Shown here: in pieces, positions 8,668 through 15,451 of the stretch
Position numbering within the stretch: position 1 is the stretch's first letter
Layout: each line of letters starts with the position of its first letter
Notes under the pieces: generated by a model
What the model saw: the letters and a program-made list of their open reading frames with translations, nothing else
What the model was told of the DNA's origin: nothing
Databases searched by the model: none
Position numbers and translations under genes: made by a program
Assembly (NCBI GenBank): GCA_946631535.1
Contig: CAMPAF010000020.1
Location: 1 to 19,083 of the forward strand
Length of the DNA stretch: 19,083 nt
Source of the DNA: an uncultured Verrucomicrobiota bacterium
Lineage (GTDB): Bacteria > Verrucomicrobiota > Kiritimatiellia > RFP12 > UBA1067
Reading direction: 5' to 3'

Positions 8668-8901
8668 TCACGAATAGAAGCACCCCCATCTGCACTTGAG
8701 CTTGTAGAAGTAGTCGGTGATTGACATGAATGTCCCAATGCACGGACCGGACAACGTCATGAGCACCACCATAAACCCTGTCGGCCCCCAATTGAAGAAT
8801 CCGCATATGAGTAAAGCAATGGCAAGATACGCGAGCACGGATAATATCACAGAAATTGTTTCCGTTATTTCCAATATGCAACGCTTGAGAAACTTCTTCA
8901 T
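8668..8901 (-). CDS. Small two-helix membrane protein, unknown function
   Basis: The 77-residue product begins with a basic MKKFLKRC segment. Two hydrophobic segments follow, at about 16-36 (around VILSVLAYLAIALLICGFF) and 41-60 (around GFMVVLMTLSGPCIGTFMSI). A short Cys-containing tail ends CRWGCFYS. I recognise no family. The start is well supported by AAGGAGAG placed 6 bases before the ATG, and a sigma-54 promoter match lies about 60 bases upstream. Codon use and base composition are more AT-rich than in the flanking housekeeping genes. It is probably a functional partner of the DUF1232 proteins at the membrane, an inference from the shared promoter type and location. Confidence 0.75.
   Translation of the reverse strand: MKKFLKRCILEITETISVILSVLAYLAIALLICGFFNWGPTGFMVVLMTLSGPCIGTFMSITDYFYKLKCRWGCFYS
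8682..8689. promoter_or_regulatory. Candidate activator half-site ACCCCCAT upstream of gene C
   Basis: This octamer is shared with the palindrome at 6036-6057 and lies 68 bases upstream of the -24 element of gene C, against 67 bases at gene A. It falls inside the 3' end of the small membrane protein gene, so coding constraint (Trp-Gly codons) could explain it. The reverse complement ATGGGGGT also occurs at 7642-7649 within the activator gene, which weakens the case. Confidence 0.3.
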
Positions 8902-8961
8902 GTTTTGCTCTCCTTATTCGTGTCACCTACGGTCTCGCCTATTGACGAGATGACCTTTGAA

Positions 8962-8977
8962 AGCATCACATATGCCA
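8962..8977 (-). promoter_or_regulatory. Sigma-54 (-24/-12) promoter of the small membrane protein gene
   Basis: The minus strand reads TTGGCATATGTGATGCTT, again with GG and GC 12 bases apart as sigma-54 requires. The predicted transcript start is near 8951, giving a leader of about 50 nt before the ATG at 8901. It shares the TTGGCA-N7-TGCT form with the promoters at 5964-5979 and 8605-8620. Confidence 0.83.
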
Positions 8978-8989
8978 ATGAAATTGGCA
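8973..8989. repeat. Inverted repeat TGCCAAT-GAA-ATTGGCA overlapping a -24 element
   Basis: Perfect 7-base arms with a 3-base spacer cover the -24 box of the small membrane protein promoter. The plus-strand TTGGCA this creates has no -12 partner at the right distance, so it is not a second promoter. The remaining intergenic sequence to 9116 is AT-rich and contains only GTCGTG (9050-9055) facing CACGAC (9076-9081) and an isolated TATAAT at 9070; no gene is supported there. Confidence 0.6.
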
Positions 8990-9116
8990 GTTGCTAAAGT
9001 TGCAAAAAGTGGCGAAAGCGAAATGTTATTCGATTAAGCTAAAAATCGGGTCGTGTCAATATAAAACTGTATAATCACGACATGTCGAATAGTCTAAGAA
9101 ATTATATGCTGTCTTT

Positions 9117-9166
9117 GGAGGGGTTGTGCCACTCCATCGAGACGATATGCTGCATCTCCTATCGTC
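9117..9166 (-). terminator. Two consecutive hairpins after the cytochrome gene, possible terminator
   Basis: On the minus strand, GACGATA and TATCGTC (7-base arms, 9166-9160 and 9147-9141) straddle the stop codon of the cytochrome gene. A second stem, GGAGTGG-CACAA-CCCCTCC with one mismatch, follows at 9135-9117. No run of U follows either stem, so a classical intrinsic terminator is not demonstrated. Confidence 0.35.
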
Positions 9167-11060
9167 AGAGCGAGAGGACGTACTCGGCGAGGTCCTTGAT
9201 CTCTTCGGGCGAGAGTTTGCTCGTCTCGCCGTGGGCGTCCTTGGGATTGGCGACGGTAAGCACCTCTTCCATAGTGAGGGCGCGGCCGTCGTAGAGGTAT
9301 GGGGCGGTGCGCCAGACTTCGGCGAGGGTTGGCGTGTCGAACTTCTTTCCTGCTTCCGTGCCGGTGCCGACGCCAACGTCGTATGCCTTGCGGTCGGTCC
9401 ACAGATGCTCGCCGTTCGGCCCCTTTGAGTCTGTGGTGTGGCAGTCGGCGCACTTTGCCTTCTTGAAGAGCGCCTCGCCGCGCTTTGCGCGCTCGGAAAG
9501 CTCGCCGTTCACGAGGTAGGGGCTGGGCACGGGCTTCATCGCCGTGACGTAGGCGTCGAAGCAGTGCACGTCCTCCTCCGGGCGCGTGACGAACTGGATG
9601 TGGATGAGTCCCGCGCGGTTGCACTCGTGCATGTCCTTGCGGATGCCGGTGACCATCGTGGGGGGAGTCCACTGCGTATAGAGCTCGTTCTTCGTCTGCT
9701 TGGGGTTGCCCATGCCGTCGTTGAGAAGGTCCCAGTTGAGTCCGTCGACGCGGCCGTCAGGGTGGCAGCTTGCGCAGCTCTGCCACTGCTGGAAGCACAT
9801 TGAGCCGTCGTTGTAGAGCATCTCGCCGCGCCGCGTGCGGTCCTTCGCGAGGTCCTTCTTGGGGCCGACCGGCAGGAGCGAGGGAGACATGGCGGCATTG
9901 TCGAGGTCGGCCACGGAGAGCGCGTCTGCGAAGTAGAGCGCGGCTATGGCGCGGCGGCCGATGGTCACTACGCCGCGCGGACCGTCGCCGCCCATGTGGA
10001 CGCGGCGGCGGATCGAGACGAGGAACGCGAGGTCGTTCGGCACGTCCTCGGCGCTCTTGACGATGCCGCTCGCGCTCTCTCCCTTGATGGCTTTCTGCAG
10101 GCGGTCGTGGAGCGCCAGGCGGTCGATGATGGAAAGCTCGCAAGTGCCGGCGTGCGCGACTACGAGCGTCTTGCCGTCGGCCGTGACGGCCGCGCCCCAC
10201 GGGTTCGCGCCGCCCCGGTCCACGTCGTCGAGCAGCACCGTGTTCACGTATGCGCCCGTCGCACCGTCGAACACGCTGAGAGCGGCCGTGTTCATCCATC
10301 CGCGCTCGAGCTGAGTGGTCGGAAGCTGGTAGCGGCCCATCGTGTGCGTGACGTAGATCGACTTGCCGTCTGGCGATGCGCAGACTCCGCGCACGCCGGT
10401 GGAGCCGTTTGGCAGCAGCACGTTGCGCACGGATTTCGTGGCGGTGTCGATCACGCTCACGGCCGCCGCAACGACGTCGTTCGTGGCGGCGCAGTACGGG
10501 AGCATGTTCGCGACGAAGAGAAGCTTTCCGCCAGCACCGATGGCGGCGGCGAATGGCTCGCGCAGCACGGGCACGATGGCGGCGACCTTCATCTCTGCGG
10601 TATCGACCACGCTCACCCTGTTGGCGAAACGGTTGAGCACGAAGACGGTCTTGCCGTCCGAAGAGACGACGGGCGAGCAGGGGGAGTGCCCCACGGCGAC
10701 GGACTTCACGAACTTGCCGTCAAGGGCGAACTTCTGCAGCTCGCCAGCCTGCACGCCGCATGTGACGTAGACGTTTCCTCCGGAAAGGGCGATGCCGGAC
10801 GGATTGAGGGGAGTGTTCGGGACGATGGTCGATTCGATCTTCCACTTGCGCAATGTCTTGCCGTCGAGCGCGACGTTCTGCACGTGCGCGCCGGTCGCAG
10901 ACGTGACGTACACGCTGCTGCCGTCAGGCGCAGCCACGATGAACTCCGGCGAAACGTAGCTGGAACTGGGCGCAGGCGTCTCCGACACCTTTGCCTTGCC
11001 CACGCCGCAAACCGCAGCGGTGGCTCCTGCAACCATCAACAGGCCGAGCGTCTTCTTCAT
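9165..11060 (-). CDS. Secreted YVTN-type beta-propeller fused to di-haem cytochrome c domain
   Basis: The 631-residue product begins with a signal peptide (MKKTLGLLMVAGATAAVCGV) and is predicted to act outside the cytoplasm. Residues about 36-390 are a beta-propeller of the YncE/YVTN type, with repeated D-G-K-S/T-V/I-Y/F-V blades such as SPDGKSIYVTH and SSDGKTVFVLN. The C-terminal part has two haem c sites, CASCH (429-433) and CADCH (537-541), with RGEMLYND and RGEALFKKAKC before each. This pattern resembles MauG/cytochrome c peroxidase-like proteins. The substrate and redox partner are unknown. AAGGAG lies about 10 bases before the ATG, and the gene has its own likely promoter at 11093-11101 inside the end of tlyA. 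Cytochrome c maturation genes must exist elsewhere. Confidence 0.92.
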   Translation of the reverse strand: MKKTLGLLMVAGATAAVCGVGKAKVSETPAPSSSYVSPEFIVAAPDGSSVYVTSATGAHVQNVALDGKTLRKWKIESTIVPNTPLNPSGIALSGGNVYVTCGVQAGELQKFALDGKFVKSVAVGHSPCSPVVSSDGKTVFVLNRFANRVSVVDTAEMKVAAIVPVLREPFAAAIGAGGKLLFVANMLPYCAATNDVVAAAVSVIDTATKSVRNVLLPNGSTGVRGVCASPDGKSIYVTHTMGRYQLPTTQLERGWMNTAALSVFDGATGAYVNTVLLDDVDRGGANPWGAAVTADGKTLVVAHAGTCELSIIDRLALHDRLQKAIKGESASGIVKSAEDVPNDLAFLVSIRRRVHMGGDGPRGVVTIGRRAIAALYFADALSVADLDNAAMSPSLLPVGPKKDLAKDRTRRGEMLYNDGSMCFQQWQSCASCHPDGRVDGLNWDLLNDGMGNPKQTKNELYTQWTPPTMVTGIRKDMHECNRAGLIHIQFVTRPEEDVHCFDAYVTAMKPVPSPYLVNGELSERAKRGEALFKKAKCADCHTTDSKGPNGEHLWTDRKAYDVGVGTGTEAGKKFDTPTLAEVWRTAPYLYDGRALTMEEVLTVANPKDAHGETSKLSPEEIKDLAEYVLSL

Positions 11061-11092
11061 TTCAGCAGAACTCCTTTTCGTGCCATGCGAGG

Positions 11093-11101
11093 ATTATATC
11101 A
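11093..11101 (-). promoter_or_regulatory. Putative extended -10 promoter (TGA-TATAAT) of the cytochrome gene
   Basis: TATAAT preceded by TGA lies on the minus strand about 33 bases before the ATG at 11060, at the very 3' end of tlyA. No -35 box is evident. This suggests the cytochrome gene is transcribed independently of the grpE-tlyA operon. Confidence 0.6.
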
Positions 11102-11855
11102 CATTATCGGTCTCTTGCGCGAGAGGCTTGCGCCACCAGGCGAGGTATTCGATGTTGCCCTTGTCGCGTCCGCGCAAGGGCGACTCCGCCACGCCGAGCA
11201 GGTCCAGGCCGAGCTTCTGTGTGCCGAATTTCGAGATGTCGTCCACAACGCGCGCGCGAACTGCCGGATCTGTCACGACGCCGCCAGGGGCCTGTCCCCT
11301 CCCGGCCTCGAACTGCGGCTTGATGAGCGAGACGATCTCGCCGCCGGGAAGCAACACCTCCGCCATCGGCGGCAGGATGAGCGTGAGCGAGATGAAGCTC
11401 ACGTCCGTAACCGCGCGCGCAGGACGCTCGGGGAGGTCGGCGGCAGTCATGTAACGCGCGTTGAAGTTCTCCCGCACCCAAACGCGCGGGTCTGCGCGTA
11501 GCTTCCACGCGAGCTGGTTCGTGCCGACGTCCACTGCCATGACGCGTGCGGCGCCGTGCTGCAGGAGGCAGTCCGTGAAACCTCCGGTGGAGCTGCCCAC
11601 GTCGAGGCAGACGAGTCCGTCCACCGTCCAGCCCTGGAATGCCGCGAAGGCGCCCTCCAGCTTCTCCCCGCCGCGCGAGACGAAGCGGGGCGGAGCCTCC
11701 ACCTCGATCTCGGCGTCATCCGTCACCATGCGGCCGGCCTTTGTCTCGGTCTGGCCGCCCACGCGCACCTTGCCTTCGAGTATCAGCGCCTGCGCCACCG
11801 TCCGCGATGCGGCGAGGGAACGGGCTACGAGCATCTGGTCGAGGCGCGCCTTCAC
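11094..11855 (-). CDS. tlyA: TlyA-family 23S/16S rRNA (cytidine-2'-O)-methyltransferase
   Basis: TlyA proteins methylate ribose 2'-OH groups of rRNA cytidines; the family was first named as haemolysins. The 253-residue product has an N-terminal S4 RNA-binding domain (RLDQMLVARSLAASRTVAQA, then LILEGKVRVGG), the linker FVSRGGEKLEGA (58-69) and an FtsJ/RrmJ-like SAM domain with LDVGSSTGGFTD (84-95). AVDVGTNQLAWKLR, VTDVSFISL and LIKPQFEAGRG follow. The GTG at 11855 is chosen because the S4 domain begins immediately after it, the length then fits the family, and GTGA overlaps the stop of the PEGA gene by 4 bases. The reading frame continues 44 codons upstream but only as antisense-like sequence inside the PEGA gene. 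It ends the grpE-to-tlyA gene string. Confidence 0.95.
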   Translation of the reverse strand: MKARLDQMLVARSLAASRTVAQALILEGKVRVGGQTETKAGRMVTDDAEIEVEAPPRFVSRGGEKLEGAFAAFQGWTVDGLVCLDVGSSTGGFTDCLLQHGAARVMAVDVGTNQLAWKLRADPRVWVRENFNARYMTAADLPERPARAVTDVSFISLTLILPPMAEVLLPGGEIVSLIKPQFEAGRGQAPGGVVTDPAVRARVVDDISKFGTQKLGLDLLGVAESPLRGRDKGNIEYLAWWRKPLAQETDNVI

Positions 11856-13198
11856 TTCATCAGCGGCTTTACCGAACGGATGTCCTCGGCCTTTATGGTC
11901 GTCGAGATGCCGGGCGAGGTCTCTATGGTAATGTTGCCAAGGTAATCCTTGCCCACCAGCACGCCGCGTATGCCGTCCCTGTTCCATGTCGTTATCACCT
12001 CCGTGTCCGGGGTGAACACGCGGGGAAGCTTGAGGAACAGCTTGCTGGTGTCGTTCGCCTTCACGGTCACGCGCCTTGAGACATCCTGGTAGCCGTCGAG
12101 GTGGGCCATCACTGAATGTTCGCCGGCGTTGATGTTCTCCAGCGGGAGTATCTGCGAACGAGGCGCTTCGCCCTGCGCCTTGGTGGTGCCGACGGCCTTG
12201 CCGTCGATAGATATCTTTGCGCCAGGCGGCGTTGTGATGACCTCCAGCCGGCCTAGCACGCTCGCTAGATTGAACTCCTCAGTGGCCTCGGCGCCGTTCG
12301 CGAGCGTGACAGAGCGCGTGACAGGAGCATGCCCCGCAAGTTCCACGCGGAGCTCGTGACTGCCAGGCGTCGCGGACATTGTCACCGGGGTCTTCCCTTG
12401 ATAGTCGTTGTCCAGGAACACCCTGGCCTGTTCAGGCGACGAGACCACGTTCAGTCTTGCAGGTAGCGGTTTGAGGGTAAGTGCGAGCGTCTGCAGCTCG
12501 CCTGGCGCAAGGCGCAGCTCGCGCGTTTCGTCTCGGTATCCGGCGAGCTTCACGGTGATTGCGGCCAAGCCCTTGGGGATGTGCGTCAGGGTTGTCGGCG
12601 TAGTGCCGCGTTCGACGCCGTTCACGATGACGGTGGCGCCCGGAGGATCCGTCTTGCAATCTACGGTGCCGGAGTCAAGGGCCAGCGTCTCTTCGCGCAC
12701 GACCGGCGCGCGCCCTTCGACCGGAACGTCTATCCGCTTCGACTGGTATCCGTTCAGCGACAGCTCGAAGGCATGCGTCTGTCCGCTTGGGAGCGTCGTG
12801 ACGAGAAGGGGGGTGGTGCCGAGCGATGCGCCGTTGTACTTCACGTCAGCGCCGGCCGGATTTGTCTTGATGAGGATGAGGCTCTTCTCCTGGGAGAGGG
12901 CGAACGTCTTCTGCACGTACCCGCCGGATTCCAGCTTCACGAACTCGTCGGCCGCACTGTACGACGGCGCCACCACATGGACGTGGTGCATGCCAGGGGC
13001 GAGGTCGAACAGTTGGCATGGCGCCACACCGCATGGCTTGCCGTCAACGAATACCTGCGCGCCTTCCGGCTGCGCGTTCACGTCGAGGCGGGGCGGAGGC
13101 TCCTTTGCGCCCCATGCGGCCAGGGCCAGGAGCAACGCAGCGCACGACAGGACGCTAGACGGCAGATGGCAGACGCGAAGAATATTCTGCTTAAACAT
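11852..13198 (-). CDS. Secreted protein with five PEGA domains
   Basis: The 448-residue product has a signal peptide (hydrophobic about 14-29, likely cut near AWGA-KE). Five consecutive PEGA-type beta domains follow at about 37-102, 106-173, 178-243, 248-313 and 317-391. Each has the P-x-G-A-x-V-x-V-x-G core: QPEGAQVFVDGK, NPAGADVKYNGA, DPPGATVIVNGV, SPEQARVFLDND and TPPGAKISIDGK. The fourth reads PEQA instead of PEGA. A C-terminal segment of about 57 residues (VITTWNRDGIRGVLVGKDYL...) is separate and unassigned. PEGA domains are found on extracytoplasmic proteins and often accompany signalling or surface systems; no catalytic residue is visible. The ATG at 13198 is preceded by AAAGGTGA; a GTG at 13207 is an alternative. 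It lies downstream of the FHA gene by 25 bases and overlaps tlyA. Confidence 0.92.
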   Translation of the reverse strand: MFKQNILRVCHLPSSVLSCAALLLALAAWGAKEPPPRLDVNAQPEGAQVFVDGKPCGVAPCQLFDLAPGMHHVHVVAPSYSAADEFVKLESGGYVQKTFALSQEKSLILIKTNPAGADVKYNGASLGTTPLLVTTLPSGQTHAFELSLNGYQSKRIDVPVEGRAPVVREETLALDSGTVDCKTDPPGATVIVNGVERGTTPTTLTHIPKGLAAITVKLAGYRDETRELRLAPGELQTLALTLKPLPARLNVVSSPEQARVFLDNDYQGKTPVTMSATPGSHELRVELAGHAPVTRSVTLANGAEATEEFNLASVLGRLEVITTPPGAKISIDGKAVGTTKAQGEAPRSQILPLENINAGEHSVMAHLDGYQDVSRRVTVKANDTSKLFLKLPRVFTPDTEVITTWNRDGIRGVLVGKDYLGNITIETSPGISTTIKAEDIRSVKPLMK

Positions 13199-13223
13199 GG
13201 CATTCACCTTTCACCCTCATCAT

Positions 13224-14528
13224 TCACCTTTTCATTCGCGCCTCTACGTCCATCAGCTTTGCGGACGCCTCCGAATGGCGCGGGTCTTTGGTGTCCGGCA
13301 CGAGCTCGCACAGGATGCGCAGTTCGCGTTTTGCCGTCTCCCAGTCCTGGAGCTTGATCGCGCGGTCGGCGAGAAAGCGCTGGTCCTTGTAGCGCCTGTC
13401 GAGTTCTGCCGCCGCTTGGTCTCGCCGCTCGCAAAGCTTGCCGTAGTTTGCGGGCTTCGGGTTGACCGTCTCCAGGTAGAAGATGGCTTCCTCGTAGGAG
13501 GCAAGCGCGGCAGCGGTGTTGCCGTGCTTGACGTCGCGTTCCTCCCACTTCGCGTCAGCGGCGCGGCGGGATTCCTCGCTCATCTCCACGAGCTTTTCCG
13601 CAGAGAACTGGATGGCCCAGATGCCTAGCTCGTTCTTCGAGAACGTCTCGAGGCGTTCGCGCACCTCCTTGAACACGGCCGGTTCCTGCGTGTTCTCTAT
13701 GGTCGTGTCGAACACGCGCGATCCGCGCAGCACGCGCAGCGAGAAGCTCTTGAGCGTGTTTGGCTTCAGCGGAACGCCCGTGTACTCGCGGTCTAGCTGG
13801 TACAGCTCGTCCGACGCGAACATCTTTGCCAGTTGGTCCTGGGCATCCGCGGAAAGGGTGGCCGTCTTCCTCACGTGGCGGTTCTCCTTTGGGACGTCGT
13901 CTATCTCCACAGACATCTTGCCGTCTTGGCTGTACGAGAGCGCATAGCGGTAGATGCCGTCGGTGTCGGCCTCCACCTTCTCGAACGCGAACCCCAAGAG
14001 CGTCTGCGGCGCGTCGGACAGTTCCATTGGAGCATTGGTCGTGCCAGTGGTTTCGCCGGGGTTTGCGAGTATGATCGCGGCGGCCGCGACCACGGCCAAA
14101 GCGGCGACGGCCCACAAGATTAGCCGTAGCGGTGCCTTCTTGCCGCTATCGGCTTCATCATCTTGCTTGCCGAGCCCGAGGTCGATCTTCGGCGCGTCAG
14201 GGAGCTCCGGCGGCAGGTCGCCGCCTGGTTCAATTATGGCCAGAACCGTGTCGCCTGCCGTAACGCGGTCGCCTGGATGGAGCGCCCTTGATTCCGCACC
14301 GAGGGAATCGTCGTTGACAATTGTTCCGTTTGCGCTTGCCAGGTCTGTCACCCAGAGCATGCCGTCGCGCACCTCGAACAGGCAGTGGTTGCGCGACAGG
14401 GCCGGATCGGCTATCGAAATTTCGCATGTAGACGACCGGCCGAGCCGCAGGCCGGCATCCGGCACCGCGAAACGGCTGCCTCTCAGCGGCCCTTTCGTCA
14501 CGATGATCTCTGGAATGTTATCGCTCAT
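13224..14528 (-). CDS. FHA-domain membrane protein with coiled/TPR-like C-terminal region
   Basis: The 434-residue product has an N-terminal FHA phosphothreonine-binding domain (about 20-100) with the conserved LRLGRSS, SRNH and SANGTIVND motifs. An acidic linker, one transmembrane helix (about 134-156, LRLILWAVAALAVVAAAAII) and a C-terminal region outside the membrane or periplasmic follow. That region ends in charged helices (YEEAIFYLETVNPKPANYGK...DRAIKLQDWETAKRELRIL) resembling tetratricopeptide or coiled-coil helices. The topology would place FHA in the cytoplasm and the tail in the periplasm, linking a phosphorylation signal to an envelope partner. The kinase is not in the window. AAGGAGG precedes the ATG with ideal spacing. 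The gene starts 8 bases after the tadC-like gene and precedes the PEGA gene, suggesting the three work together. Confidence 0.92.
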   Translation of the reverse strand: MSDNIPEIIVTKGPLRGSRFAVPDAGLRLGRSSTCEISIADPALSRNHCLFEVRDGMLWVTDLASANGTIVNDDSLGAESRALHPGDRVTAGDTVLAIIEPGGDLPPELPDAPKIDLGLGKQDDEADSGKKAPLRLILWAVAALAVVAAAAIILANPGETTGTTNAPMELSDAPQTLLGFAFEKVEADTDGIYRYALSYSQDGKMSVEIDDVPKENRHVRKTATLSADAQDQLAKMFASDELYQLDREYTGVPLKPNTLKSFSLRVLRGSRVFDTTIENTQEPAVFKEVRERLETFSKNELGIWAIQFSAEKLVEMSEESRRAADAKWEERDVKHGNTAAALASYEEAIFYLETVNPKPANYGKLCERRDQAAAELDRRYKDQRFLADRAIKLQDWETAKRELRILCELVPDTKDPRHSEASAKLMDVEARMKR

Positions 14529-14536
14529 GTTCCTCC

Positions 14537-15451
14537 TTAGAAAAGGTTGTGTGCAGCCTGCATCAGTATCGGCATGAGCAGGATGACAAGTACTGCCGGG
14601 AAGATGCAGAGCAGGAGCGGCCCGAGCATCTTGACGGGCGCCTCGTTGGCGAGCTTCTCCGCGCGGTCGAAGCGCCGCCCGCGCAGCTGGTCCGACTGGA
14701 TGCGCAGGATCGATCCGATCGACACGCCAAGCTCGTCCGCCTGGATGAGGGCATGCGCAACGCCCTTTAGGTCTGGCTGCCGCACGCGGTCTGCCATGTT
14801 TCGAAGAGCTATGCGCCTAGGCGTGCCCACCTGTATCTCCCGCGTCATGCGGATCAGCTCCTCGTTCAGCGGGTCGAGCTTGCGTCTCTCGCAGTTACGC
14901 TGCAGGGCGCCCATGAAGTCCATCCCTGCCTCCACGCTGAGCGTCAGCAGGTCCAGGACGAACGGCAGGGCGCGCATGATGGAGAGGTGCCGCCGCTTCA
15001 GCGTGCCGCGAAGCCACATGAGGGGATATGCGTAGAAGAGCAGGAATCCGGCCAGGCCGAAGACTATGCCGTTGCCGGCGAATGGGGATTCCGGCATCAG
15101 CTTACCGAGCAGCAGGACTAGCGCCAGCCATGCGCTGCCACAAGTTAGAGGCACGAGGAACTTCAGCGCCACGAACTCCGTTCCGGTGAGAAGCCCCTCC
15201 ATGCCGGCGGCGACGATCATCTCGTCGGCCGCCTGCCGCGTGCGGGCGAAACCTGGTCGCGAGGCGAAGCCCGCAATGTTTGGGACGAATGGCAGCAGCA
15301 TGCGGAACACGAGCGGCAGGCTTCGCTCTGTCTTGCGTCCGTCCGCCAGCGTGACATAGGTTATCTCGCTCGCGACGGATGCGGCATAGGCGGCGAAGCC
15401 GGCGGCACACGCGGCCCAGCAAGCTATTATGGCTATCTGCATGCCAGTCAT
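14537..15451 (-). CDS. TadC-like type II secretion system F-domain inner-membrane protein
   Basis: The 304-residue product has a transmembrane helix near the N-terminus (about 5-25), two in the middle (about 97-118 and 125-147) and a C-terminal T2SSF domain (about 158-300). Conserved features of that domain are LPFVLDLLTLSVEAGMDF, LIQADELGVSIGSILR and EKLANEAPVKMLGPLLLCIF before the last helix. These proteins form the inner-membrane platform of Tad/type IVc pili together with TadB and the ATPase TadA. Neither of those genes is in the window, so this is an orphan component here or part of a split system. Its ATG overlaps the stop of dnaJ by 4 bases (ATGA); an ATG at 15442 is a possible alternative start. 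Confidence 0.9.
   Translation of the reverse strand: MTGMQIAIIACWAACAAGFAAYAASVASEITYVTLADGRKTERSLPLVFRMLLPFVPNIAGFASRPGFARTRQAADEMIVAAGMEGLLTGTEFVALKFLVPLTCGSAWLALVLLLGKLMPESPFAGNGIVFGLAGFLLFYAYPLMWLRGTLKRRHLSIMRALPFVLDLLTLSVEAGMDFMGALQRNCERRKLDPLNEELIRMTREIQVGTPRRIALRNMADRVRQPDLKGVAHALIQADELGVSIGSILRIQSDQLRGRRFDRAEKLANEAPVKMLGPLLLCIFPAVLVILLMPILMQAAHNLF

Noticed and set aside
8984..9004. Plus-strand TTGGCA followed by TTGC as a fourth sigma-54 promoter
   Set aside because: The distance between the GG and GC elements is several bases too long, and no gene lies downstream on that strand.
9082..9294. Plus-strand 70-codon frame preceded by TATAAT at 9070
   Set aside because: Its second half overlaps the cytochrome gene antisense, there is no Shine-Dalgarno, no -35 box and no recognisable protein feature.
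9996..11501. Plus-strand 501-codon frame opposite the cytochrome and tlyA genes
   Set aside because: It spans two well-supported minus-strand genes and their junction, which a real gene would not do with such motif-poor sequence.
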